DNA of 64,000 nt from Misgurnus anguillicaudatus (taxonomy: Eukaryota; Chordata; Actinopteri; Cypriniformes; Cobitidae): assembly GCF_027580225.2 (NCBI RefSeq), contig NC_073351.2, positions 2,271,001 through 2,335,000 of the forward strand. Direction: 5' to 3'. The first letter of the stretch is position 1; every line of letters begins with the position of its first letter. The position numbers and the translations under genes were made by a program. Shown in pieces: positions 30,524 through 43,444 of the stretch. Under the pieces are notes generated by a model. It made no database searches, was not told the DNA's origin, and saw only the letters and a list, made by a program, of their open reading frames with translations.

Positions 30524-33500
30524 TGTAGTCTAGTGGTTAGAGCACTGATTCTCACATGTGGGAGACCCAGGTTCAAGTCCCCCAATGTTTAAGTGGAGCT
30601 CTCTACTGACAAGTAGTCACTTGTTTAACTCTGATAGAGTGTGTGGGCAGCTTATAACCTGCATAATCTTTTTGCCTTCCCAAATCCAGTAGTTTGTTCA
30701 TTTTATTACTGCTCCTATGTCTCCTGAAGCAGTCTTCATAGCTGATGTGGGCTTAAGATTTCTGCTGGACATTTAAGATCAAATTTAAGATAGAGTTCTG
30801 GACTTAACATTCAGTGCCTCCAAGCAAAATGTATTCCTATAAGTTTCAATTTAAGAAAGATTCCTGGACATAAAATTAGCAAATAATACAGCAGATGCCA
30901 ACAGTGTCTTTGGGTTTTGAAAGAAGCAAACAAATCTTCTTTAGATCTGATAGTGTTCATGTATTTTTGGTTTTGACTCTGACTCTACCAGCCAGCCAAC
31001 TGTCTGAGCATAGGCAGCAATACAGATTTTGTCAGCCGAGCTTCAACTCATCCTCTGTAGTCTAGTGGTTAGAGCACTGATTCTCCCATAGAGCCCCAGG
31101 CCCCAGGTTCAAGTCTCACAAGGTTTAAGTGGAGTTCTCCACTGACAAGTAGTCACTTGTTTAGCTCTGATAGAGTTTGTGGGCAGCTTATAGCCTGCAT
31201 GTTCTATTTTGCCTTCCCAAATCCAGTAGGTTGTTCATTTTATTACTGTTCCTATGTCTCATGAAGCAGTCTTCATAGCTGATGTGGGCTTAACATTTTT
31301 GCTGGACATTTGAGATAAAATTTAAGATAGAGTTCTGGACATAAAATTCAGGGCTTTCAAGCAAAATGTATTCCTGTAAGTTTCAATTTAAGAAAGAGTC
31401 CTGGACATAAAATTAGCAAATAATACAGCAGATGCCAACAGTATCTTTGGGTTTTGAAAGAAGCAAACAAATCTTTTTTAGATCTGATAGTTTCATGTAT
31501 TTTTGGTTTTGAATCTGACTGTACCAGCCAGCCAACTGTCTGAGCATAGACAGCAATACACAAGACCAGGTTCTGTCAGCCCTGCTCCAACTCATTCTCT
31601 GTAGTCTAGTGGTTAGAGCACTGATTCTCACATGTGGGAGACCCAGGTTCAAGTCCCCCAATGTTTAAGTGGAGCTCTCTACTGACACGTAGTCACTTCT
31701 TTAACTCTGATAGAGTTTGTGGGCAGCTTATAGCCTGCATATTCTATTTTGCCTTCCCAAATCCAGTAGTTTGTTCATTTTATTACTGCTCCTATGTCTC
31801 CTGAAGCAGTCTTCATAGCTGATGTGGGCTTAAGATTTCTGCTGGACATTTAAGATCAAATTTAAGATAGAGTTCTGGACCTAACATTCAGTGCCTCCAA
31901 GCAAAATGTATTCCTGTAAGTTTCAATTTAAGAAAGATTCCTGGACATAAAATTAGCAAATAATACAGCAGATGCCAACAGTGTCTTTGGGTTTTGAAAG
32001 AAGCAAACAAATCTTCTTTAGATCTGATAGTGTTCATGTATTTTTGGTTTTGACTCTGACTCTACCAGCCAGCCAACTGTCTGAGCATAGGCAGCAATAC
32101 AGATTTTGTCAGCCCAGCTTCAACTCATCCTCTGTAGTCTAGTGGTTAGAGCACTGATTCTCCCATAGAGCCCCAGGCCCCAGGTTCAAGTCTCACAAGG
32201 TTTAAGTGGAGTTCTCCACTGACAAGTAGTCACTTGTTTAGCTCTGATAGAGTTTGTGGGCAGCTTATAGCCTGCATATTGTATATTGCCTTCCCAAATC
32301 CAGTAGGTTGTTCATTTTATTACTGTCCCTCTGTCTCATGAAGCAGTCTTCATAGCTGATGTGGGCTTAAGATTTTTGCTGGACATTTGAGATAAAATTT
32401 AAGATAGACTTCTGGACATAAAATTCAGGGCTTTCAAGCAAAATGTATTCCTGTAAGTTTCAATTTAAGAAAGAGTCCTGGACATAAAATTAGCAAATAA
32501 TACAGCAGATGCCAACAGTATCTTTGGGTTTTGAAAGAAGCAAACAAATCTTCTTTAGATCTGATAGTTTCATGTATTTTTGGTTTTGAATCTGACTGTA
32601 CCAGCCAGCCAACTGTCTGAGCATAGGCAGCAATACACAGGACCAGGTTCTGTCAGCCCTGCTCCAACTCATCCTCTGTAGTCTAGTGGTTAGAGCACTG
32701 ATTCTCACATGTGGGAGACCCAGGTTCAAGTCCCCCAATGTTTAAGTGGAGCTCTCTACTGACAAGTAGTCACTTGTTTAACTCTGATAGAGTGTGTGGG
32801 CAGCTTATAGCCTGCATATTCTATTTTGCCTTCCCAAATCCAGTAGGTTGTTCATTTTATTACTGTTCCTATGTCTCATGAAGCAGTCTTCATTGCTGAT
32901 GTGGGCTTAAGATTTTTGCTGGACATTTGAGATAAAATTTAAGATAGAGTTCTGGACCTAACATTCAGTGCCTCCAAGCAAAATGTATTCCTGTAAGTTT
33001 CAATTTAAGAAAGATTCCTGGACATAAAATTAGCAAATAATACAGCAGATGCCAACAGTGTCTTTGGGTTTTGAAAGAAGCAAACAAATCTTCTTTAGAT
33101 CTGATAGTTTCATGTATTTTTGGTTTTGAATCTGACTGTACCAGCCAGCCAACTGTCTGAGCATAGGCAGCAATACACAGGACCAGGTTCTGTCAGCCCT
33201 GCTCCAACTCATCCTCTGTAGTCTAGTGGTTAGAGCACTGATTCTCACATGTGGGAGACCCAGGTTCAAGTCCCCCAATGTTTAAGTGGAGCTCTCTACT
33301 GACAAGTAGTCACTTCTTTAACTCTGATAGAGTTTGTGGGCAGCTTATAGCCTGCATATTCTATTTTGCCTTCCCAAATCCAGTAGGTTGTTCATTTTAT
33401 TACTGTTCCTATGTCTCATGAAGCAGTCTTCATAGCTGATGTGGGCTTAAGATTTTTGCTGGACATTTGAGATAAAATTTAAGATAGAGTTCTGGACCTA

Positions 33501-36500
33501 ACATTCAGTGCCTCCAAGCAAAATGTATTCCTGTAAGTTTCAATTTAAGAAAGATTCCTGGACATAAAATTAGCAAATAATACAGCAGATGCCAACAGTG
33601 TCTTTGGGTTTTGAAAGAAGCAAACAAATCTTCTTTAGATCTGATAGTGTTCATGTATTTTTGGTTTTGACTCTGACTCTACCAGCCAGCCAACTGTCTG
33701 AGCATAGGCAGCAATACAGATTTTGTCAGCCCAGCTTCAACTCATCCTCTGTAGTCTAGTGGTTAGAGCACTGATTCTCCCATAGAGTCCCAGGCCCCAG
33801 GTTCAAGTCTCACAAGGTTTAAGTGGAGTTCTCCACTGACAAGTAGTCACTTGTTTAGCTCTGATAGAGTTTGTGGGCAGCTTATAGCCTGCATATTCTA
33901 TATTGCCTTCCCAAATCCAGTAGGTTGTTCATTTTATTACTGTCCATCTGTCTCATGAATCAGTCTTCATTGCTGATGTGGGCTTAAGATTTTTGCTGGA
34001 CATTTGAGATAAAATTTAAGATAGAGTTCTGGACATAAAATTCAGGGCTTTCAAGCAAAATGTATTCCTGTAAGTTTCAATTTAAGAAAGAGTCCTGGAC
34101 ATAAAATTAGCAAATAATACAGCAGATGCCAACAGTATCTTTGGGTTTTGAAAGAAGCAAACAAATCTTCTTTAGATCTGATAGTTTCATGTATTTTTGG
34201 TTTTGAATCTGACTGTACCAGCCAGCCAACTGTCTGAGCATAGGCAGCAATACACAGGACCAGGTTCTGTCAGCCCTGCTCCAACTCATCCTCTGTAGTC
34301 TAGTGGTTAGAGCACTGATTCTCACATGTGGGAGACCCAGGTTCAAGTCCCCCAATGTTTAAGTGGAGCTCTCTACTGACAAGTAGTCACTTCTTTAACT
34401 CTGATAGAGTTTGTGGGCAGCTTATAGCCTGCATATTCTATTTTGCCTTCCCAAATCCAGTAGGTTGTTCATTTTATTACTGTTCCTATGTCTCATGAAG
34501 CAGTCTTCATAGCTGATGTGGGCTTAAGATTTTTGCTGGACATTTGAGATAAAATTTAAGATAGAGTTCTGGACCTAACATTCAGTGCCTCCAAGCAAAA
34601 TGTATTCCTGTAAGTTTCAATTTAAGAAAGATTCCTGGACATAAAATTAGCAAATAATACAGCAGATGCCAACAGTGTCTTTGGGTTTTGAAAGAAGCAA
34701 ACAAATCTTCTTTAGATCTGATAGTGTTCATGTATTTTTGGTTTTGACTCTGACTCTACCAGCCAGCCAACTGTCTGAGCATAGGCAGCAATACAGATTT
34801 TGTCAGCCCAGCTTCAACTCATCCTCTGTAGTCTAGTGGTTAGAGCACTGATTCTCCCATAGAGCCCCAGGCCCCAGGTTCAAGTCTCACAAGGTTTAAG
34901 TGGAGTTCTCCACTGACAAGTAGTCACTTGTTTAGCTCTGATAGAGTTTGTGGGCAGCTTATAGCCTGCATATTCTATATTGCCTTCCCAAATCCAGTAG
35001 GTTGTTCATTTTATTACTGTCCCTCTGTCTCATGAATCAGTCTTCATAGCTGATGTGGGCTTAAGATTTTTGATGGACATTTGAGATAAAATTTAAGATA
35101 GACTTCTGGACATAAAATTCAGGGCTTTCAAGCAAAATGTATTCCTGTAAGTTTCAATTTAAGAAAGAGTCCTGGACATAAAATTAGCAAATAATACAGC
35201 AGATGCCAACAGTATCTTTGGGTTTTGAAAGAAGCAAACAAATCTTCTTTAGATCTGATAGTTTCATGTATTTTTGGTTTTGAATCTGACTGTACCAGCC
35301 AGCCAACTGTCTGAGCATAGGCAGCAATACACAGGACCAGGTTCTGTCAGCCCTGCTCCAACTCATCCTCTGTAGTCTAGTGGTTAGAGCACTGATTCTC
35401 ACATGTGGGAGACCCAGGTTCAAGTCCCCCAATGTTTAAGTGGAGCTCTCTACTGACAAGTAGTCACTTGTTTAACTCTGATAGAGTGTGTGGGCAGCTT
35501 ATAACCTGCATAATCTTTTTGCCTTCCCAAATCCAGTAGTTTGTTCATTTTATTACTGCTCCTATGTCTCCTGAAGCAGTCTTCATAGCTGATGTGGGCT
35601 TAAGATTTCTGCTGGACATTTAAGATCAAATTTAAGATAGAGTTCTGGACTTAACATTCAGTGCCTCCAAGCAAAATGTATTCCTATAAGTTTCAATTTA
35701 AGAAAGATTCCTGGACATAAAATTAGCAAATAATACAGCAGATGCCAACAGTGTCTTTGGGTTTTGAAAGAAGCAAACAAATCTTCTTTAGATCTGATAG
35801 TGTTCATGTATTTTTGGTTTTGACTCTGACTCTACCAGCCAGCCAACTGTCTGAGCATAGGCAGCAATACAGATTTTGTCAGCCCAGCTTCAACTCATCC
35901 TCTGTAGTCTAGTGGTTAGAGCACTGATTCTCCCATAGAGCCCCAGGCCCCAGGTTCAAGTCTCACAAGGTTTAAGTGGAGTTCTCCACTGACAAGTAGT
36001 CACTTGTTTAGCTCTGATAGAGTTTGTGGGCAGCTTATAGCCTGCATATTCTATATTGCCTTCCCAAATCCAGTAGGTTGTTCATTTTATTACTGTCCCT
36101 CTGTCTCATGAATCAGTCTTCATAGCTGATGTGGGCTTAAGATTTTTGCTGGACATTTGAGATAAAATTTAAGATAGACTTCTGGACATAAAATTCAGGG
36201 CTTTCAAGCAAAATGTATTCCTGTAAGTTTCAATTTAAGAAAGAGTCCTGGACATAAAATTAGCAAATAATACAGCAGATGCCAACAGTATCTTTGGGTT
36301 TTGAAAGAAGCAAACAAATCTTCTTTAGATCTGATAGTTTCATGTATTTTTGGTTTTGAATCTGACTGTACCAGCCAGCCAACTGTCTGAGCATAGGCAG
36401 CAATACACAGGACCAGGTTCTGTCAGCCCTGCTCCAACTCATCCTCTGTAGTCTAGTGGTTAGAGCACTGATTCTCACATGTGGGAGACCCAGGTTCAAG

Positions 36501-39130
36501 TCCCCCAATGTTTAAGTGGAGCTCTCTACTGACAAGTAGTCACTTGTTTAACTCTGATAGAGTGTGTGGGCAGCTTATAACCTGCATAATCTTTTTGCCT
36601 TCCCAAATCCAGTAGTTTGTTCATTTTATTACTGCTCCTATGTCTCCTGAAGCAGTCTTCATAGCTGATGTGGGCTTAAGATTTCTGCTGGACATTTAAG
36701 ATCAAATTTAAGATAGAGTTCTGGACTTAACATTCAGTGCCTCCAAGCAAAATGTATTCCTATAAGTTTCAATTTAAGAAAGATTCCTGGACATAAAATT
36801 AGCAAATAATACAGCAGATGCCAACAGTGTCTTTGGGTTTTGAAAGAAGCAAACAAATCTTCTTTAGATCTGATAGTGTTCATGTATTTTTGGTTTTGAC
36901 TCTGACTCTACCAGCCAGCCAACTGTCTGAGCATAGGCAGCAATACAGATTTTGTCAGCCCAGCTTCAACTCATCCTCTGTAGTCTAGTGGTTAGAGCAC
37001 TGATTCTCCCATAGAGCCCCAGGCCCCAGGTTCAAGTCTCACAAGGTTTAAGTGGAGTTCTCCACTGACAAGTAGTCACTTGTTTAGCTCTGATAGAGTT
37101 TGTGGGCAGCTTATAGCCTGCATATTCTATATTGCCTTCCCAAATCCAGTAGGTTGTTCATTTTATTACTGTCCCTCTGTCTCATGAATCAGTCTTCATA
37201 GCTGATGTGGGCTTAAGATTTTTGCTGGACATTTGAGATAAAATTTAAGATAGACTTCTGGACATAAAATTCAGGGCTTTCAAGCAAAATGTATTCCTGT
37301 AAGTTTCAATTTAAGAAAGAGTCCTGGACATAAAATTAGCAAATAATACAGCAGATGCCAACAGTATCTTTGGGTTTTGAAAGAAGCAAACAAATCTTCT
37401 TTAGATCTGATAGTTTCATGTATTTTTGGTTTTGAATCTGACTGTACCAGCCAGCCAACTGTCTGAGCATAGGCAGCAATACACAGGACCAGGTTCTGTC
37501 AGCCCTGCTCCAACTCATCCTCTGTAGTCTAGTGGTTAGAGCACTGATTCTCACATGTGGGAGACCCAGGTTCAAGTCCCCCAATGTTTAAGTGGAGCTC
37601 TCTACTGACAAGTAGTCACTTGTTTAACTCTGATAGAGTGTGTGGGCAGCTTATAACCTGCATAATCTTTTTGCCTTCCCAAATCCAGTAGTTTGTTCAT
37701 TTTATTACTGCTCCTATGTCTCCTGAAGCAGTCTTCATAGCTGATGTGGGCTTAAGATTTCTGCTGGACATTTAAGATCAAATTTAAGATAGAGTTCTGG
37801 ACTTAACATTCAGTGCCTCCAAGCAAAATGTATTCCTATAAGTTTCAATTTAAGAAAGATTCCTGGACATAAAATTAGCAAATAATACAGCAGATGCCAA
37901 CAGTGTCTTTGGGTTTTGAAAGAAGCAAACAAATCTTCTTTAGATCTGATAGTGTTCATGTATTTTTGGTTTTGACTCTGACTCTACCAGCCAGCCAACT
38001 GTCTGAGCATAGGCAGCAATACAGATTTTGTCAGCCCAGCTTCAACTCATCCTCTGTAGTCTAGTGGTTAGAGCACTGATTCTCCCAAAGAGCCCCAGGC
38101 CCCAGGTTCAAGTCTCACAAGGTTTAAGTGGAGTTCTCCACTGACAAGTAGTCACTTGTTTAGCTCTGATAGAGTTTGTGGGCAGCTTATAGCCTGCATG
38201 TTCTATTTTGCCTTCCCAAATCCAGTAGGTTGTTCATTTTATTACTGTTCCTATGTCTCATGAAGCAGTCTTCATAGCTGATGTGGGCTTAACATTTTTG
38301 CTGGACATTTGAGATAAAATTTAAGATAGAGTTCTGGACATAAAATTCAGGGCTTTCAAGCAAAATGTATTCCTGTAAGTTTAAATTTAAGAAAGAGTCC
38401 TGGACATAAAATTAGCAAATAATACAGCAGATGCCAACAGTATCTTTGGGTTTTGAAAGAAGCAAACAAATCTTTTTTAGATCTGATAGTTTCATGTATT
38501 TTTGGTTTTGAATCTGACTGTACCAGCCAGCCAACTGTCTGAGCATAGACAGCAATACACAAGACCAGGTTCTGTCAGCCCTGCTCCAACTCATTCTCTG
38601 TAGTCTAGTGGTTAGAGCACTGATTCTCACATGTGGGAGACCCAGGTTCAAGTCCCCCAATGTTTAAGTGGAGCTCTCTACTGACAAGTAGTCACTTCTT
38701 TAACTCTGATAGAGTTTGTGGGCAGCTTATAGCCTGCATAATCTTTTTGCCTTCCCAAATCCAGTAGTTTGTTCATTTTATTACTGCTCCTATGTCTCCT
38801 GAAGCAGTCTTCATAGCTGATGTGGGCTTAAGATTTCTGCTGGACATTTAAGATCAAACTTAAGATAGAGTTCTGGACCTAACATTCAGTGCCTCCAAGC
38901 AAAATGTATTCCTGTAAGTTTCAATTTAAGAAAGATTCCTGGACATAAAATTAGCAAATAATACAGCAGATGCCAACAGTGTCTTTGGGTTTTGAAAGAA
39001 GCAAACAAATCTTCTTTAGATCTGATAGTTTTCATGTATTTTTGGTTTTGACTCTGACTCGACCAGCCAGCCAACTGTCTGAGCATAGGCAGCAATACAG
39101 ATGTTGTCAGCCCAGCTTCAACTCATCCTC

Positions 39131-41292
39131 TGTAGTCTAGTGGTTAGAGCACTGATTCTCCCATAGAGCCCCAGGCCCCAGGTTCAAGTCTCACAAGGTT
39201 TAAGTGGAGTTCTCCACTGACAAGTAGTCACTTGTTTAGCTCTGATAGAGTTTGTGGGGAGCTTATAGCCTGCATATTCTATATTGCCTTCCCAAATCCA
39301 GTAGGTTGTTCATTTTATTACTGTCCCTCTGTCTCATGAAGCAGTCTTCATAGCTGATGTGGGCTTAAGATTTTTGCTGGACATTTGAGATAAAATTTAA
39401 GATAGATTTCTGGACCTAAAATTCAGGGCTTTCAAGCAAAATGTATTCCTGTAAGTTTCAATTTAAGAAAGAGTACTGGAAATAAAATTAGCAAATAATA
39501 CAGCAGATGCCAACAGTATCTTTGGGGTTTGAAAGAAGCAAACAAATCTTCTTTAGATCTGATAGTTTCATGTATTTTTGGTTTTGAATCTGACTGTACC
39601 AGCCAGCCAACTGTCTGAGCATAGGCAGCAATACACAGGACCAGGTTCTGTCAGCCCTGCTCCACCTCATCCTCTGTAGTCTAGTGGTTAGAGCACTGAT
39701 TCTCCCATAGAGCCCCAGGCCCCAGGGTCAAGTCTCACAAGGTTTAAGTGGAGTTCTCCACTAACAAGTAGTCACTTGTTTAGCTCTGATAGAGTTTGTG
39801 GGCAGCTTATAGCCTGCATATTCTATATTGCCTTCCCAAATCCAGTAGGTTGTTCATTTTATTACTGTCCCTCTGTCTCATGAAGCAGTCTTCATAGCTG
39901 ATGTGGCCTTAAGATTTCTGCTGGACATTTAAGATCAAACTTAAGATAGAGTTCTGGACCTAACATTCAGTGCCTCCAAGCAAAATGTATTCCTGTAAGT
40001 TTCAATTTAAGAAAGATTCCTGGACATAAAATTAGCAAATAATACAGCAGATGCCAACAGTGTCTTTGGGTTTTGAAAGAAGCAAACAAATCTTCTTTAG
40101 ATCTGATAGTTTTCATGTATTTTTGGTTTTGACTCTGACTCGACCAGCCAGCCAACTGTCTGAGCATAGGCAGCAATACAGATGTTGTCAGCCCAGCTTC
40201 AACTCATCCTCTGTAGTCTAGTGGTTAGAGCACTGATTCTCCCATAGAGCCCCAGGCCCCAGGTTCAAGTCTCACAAGGTTTAAGTGGAGTTCTCCACTG
40301 ACAAGTAGTCACTTGTTTAGCTCTGATAGAGTTTGTGGGGAGCTTATAGCCTGCATATTCTATATTGCCTTCCCAAATCCAGTAGGTTGTTCATTTTATT
40401 ACTGTCCCTCTGTCTCATGAAGCAGTCTTCATAGCTGATGTGGGCTTAAGATTTTTGCTGGACATTTGAGATAAAATTTAAGATAGATTTCTGGACCTAA
40501 AATTCAGGGCTTTCAAGCAAAATGTATTCCTGTAAGTTTCAATTTAAGAAAGAGTCCTGGAAATAAAATTAGCAAATAATACAGCAGATGCCAACAGTAT
40601 CTTTGGGGTTTGAAAGAAGCAAACAAATCTTCTTTAGATCTGATAGTTTCATGTATTTTTGGTTTTGAATCTGACTGTACCAGCCAGCCAACTGTCTGAG
40701 CATAGGCAGCAATACACAGGACCAGGTTCTGTCAGCCCTGCTCCACCTCATCCTCTGTAGTCTAGTGGTTAGAGCACTGATTCTCCCATAGAGCCCCAGG
40801 CCCCAGGTTCAAGTCTCACAAGGTTTAAGTGGAGTTCTCCACTAACAAGTAGTCACTTGTTTAGCTCTGATAGAGTTTGTGGGCAGCTTATAGCCTGCAT
40901 ATTCTATATTGCCTTCCCAAATCCAGTAGGTTGTTCATTTTATTACTGTCCCTCTGTCTCATGAAGCAGTCTTCATAGCTGATGTGGCCTTAAGATTTCT
41001 GCTGGACATTTAAGATCAAATTTAAGATAGAGTTCTGGACCTAACATTCAGTGCCTCCAAGCAAAATGTATTCCTGTAAGTTTCAATTTAAGAAAGATTC
41101 CTGGACATAAAATTAGCAAATAATACAGCAGATGCCAACAGTGTCTTTGGGTTTTAAAAGAAGCAAACAAATCTTCTTTAGATCTGATAGTGCTCATGTA
41201 TTTTTGGTTTTGACTCTGACTCTACCAGCCAGCCAACTGTCTGAGCATAGGCAGCAATACAGATTTTGTCAGCCCAGCTTCAACTCATCCTC
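39131..41292 (+). repeat. Five consecutive B heads: 1,081-bp doublet
   Basis: Heads 39131, 39675, 40212, 40756 and 41293 are all B. The pair 39131-40211 is repeated as 40212-41292 with a 1,081-bp period. In each pair the first unit is full B (tail with GCTCCACCTCATCC) and the second is a B front joined to an A2 back (GATGTGGCCTTAAGATTTCTG). Differences between the pairs include GAGTACTGG against GAGTCCTGG and the 39727 substitution. The same set recurs at 54749-56910 in the 15.6-kb duplicate. Confidence 0.88.
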
Positions 41293-42912
41293 TGTAGTCT
41301 AGTGGTTAGAGCACGGATTCTCCCATAGAGCCCCAGGCCCCAGGTTCAAGTCTCACAAGGTTTAAGTGGAGTTCTCCACTGACAAGTAGTCACTTGTTTA
41401 GCTCTGATAGAGTTTGTGGGCAGCTTATAGCCTGCATATTCTATATTGCCTTCCCAAATCCAGTAGGTTGTTCATTTTATAACTGTCCCTCTGTCTCATG
41501 AAGCAGTCTTTATAGCTGATGTGGGCTTAAGATTTTTGCTGGACATTTGAGATAAAATTTAAGATAGACTTCTGGACATAAAATTCAGGGCTTTCAAGCA
41601 AAATGTATTCCTGTAAGTTTCAATTTAAGAAAGAGTCCTGGACATAAAATTAGCAAATAATACAGCAGATGCCAACAGTATCTTTGGGTTTTGAAAGAAG
41701 CAAACAAATCTTCTTTAGATCTGATAGTTTCATGTATTTTTGGTTTTGAATCTGACTGTACCAGCCAGCCAACTGTCTGAGCATAGGCAGCAATACACAG
41801 GACCAGGTTCTGTCAGCCCTGCTCCAACTCATCCTCTGTAGTCTAGTGGTTAGAGCACTGATTCTCACATGTGGGAGACCCAGGTTCAAGTCCCCCAATG
41901 TTTAAGTGGAGCTCTCTACTGACAAGTAGTCACTTGTTTAACTCTGATAGAGTGTGTGGGCAGCTTAAAGCCTGCATAATCTTTTTGCCTTCCCAAATCC
42001 AGTAGTTTGTTCATTTTATTACTGCTCCTATGTCTCCTGAAGCAGTCTTCATAGCTGATGTGGGCTTAAGATTTCTGCTGGACATTTAAGATCTAATTTA
42101 AGATAAAGTTCTGGACCTAACATTCAGTGCCTCCAAGCAAAATGTATTCCTGTAAGTTTCAATTTAAGAAAGATTCCTGGACATAAAATTAGCAAATAAT
42201 ACAGCAGATGCCAACAGTGTCTTTGGGTTTTGAAAGAAGCAAACAAATCTTCTTTAGATCTGATAGTGTTCATGTATTTTTGGTTTTGACTCTGACTCTA
42301 CCAGCCAGCCAACTGTCTGAGCATAGGCAGCAATACAGATTTTGTCAGCCCAGCTTCAACTCATCCTCTGTAGTCTAGTGGTTAGAGCACTGATTCTCCC
42401 ATAGAGCCCCAGGCCCCAGGTTCAAGTCTCACAAGGTTTAAGTGGAGTTCTCCACTGACAAGTAGTCACTTGTTTAGCTCTGATAGAGTTTGTGGGCAGC
42501 TTATAGCCTGCATATTCTATATTGCCTTCCCAAATCCAGTAGGTTGTTCATTTTATTACTGTCCCTCTGTCTCATGAATCAGTCTTCATAGTTGATGTGG
42601 GCTTAAGATTATTGCTGGACATTTGAGATAAAATTTAAGATAGAGTTCTGGACATAAAATTCAGGGCTTTCAAGCAAAATGTATTCCTGTAAGTTTCAAT
42701 TTAAGAAAGAGTCCTGGACATAAAATTAGCAAATAATACAGCAGATGCCAACAGTATCTTTGGGTTTTGAAAGAAGCAAACAAATCTTCTTTAGATCTGA
42801 TAGTTTCATGTATTTTTGGTTTTGAATCTGACTGTACCAGCCAGCCAACTGTCTGAGCATAGGCAGCAATACACAGGACCAGGTTCTGTCAGCCCTGCTC
42901 CAAGTCATCCTC

Positions 42913-43444
42913 TGTAGTCTAGTGGTTAGAGCACTGATTCTCACATGTGGGAGACCCAGGTTCAAGTCCCCCAATGTTTAAGTGGAGCTCTCTACTGACA
43001 AGTAGTCACTTCTTTAACTCTGATAGAGTTTGTGGGCAGCTTATAGCCTGCATATTCTATTTTGCCTTCCCAAATCCAGTAGGTTGTTCATTTTATTACT
43101 GTTCCTATGTCTCATGAAGCAGTCTTCATAGCTGATGTGGGCTTAAGATTTTTGCTGGACATTTGAGATAAAATTTAAGATAGAGTTCTGGACCTAACAT
43201 TCAGTGCCTCCAAGCAAAATGTATTCCTGTAAGTTTCAATTTAAGAAAGAGTCCTGGACATAAAATTAGCAAATAATACAGCAGATGCCAACAGTGTCTT
43301 TGGGTTTTGAAAGAAGCAAACAAATCTTCTTTAGATCTGATAGTTTCATGTATTTTTGGTTTTGAATCTGACTCTACCAGCCAGCCAACTGTCTGAGCAT
43401 AGGCAGCAATACAGATTTTGTCAGCCCAGCTTCAACTCATCCTC
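42913..43444 (+). repeat. A1 unit with an internal B patch
   Basis: The unit is A in front (GACCTAACATTCAGTGCC), reads B-like AAGAGTCCTGG, A-like AGTGTC, B-like TTTCATG and GAATCTGACT, then A-like CTACC and the A tail. Alternating markers without length change indicate patchy gene conversion. The copy at 58531-59062 is the duplicate. Confidence 0.75.
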
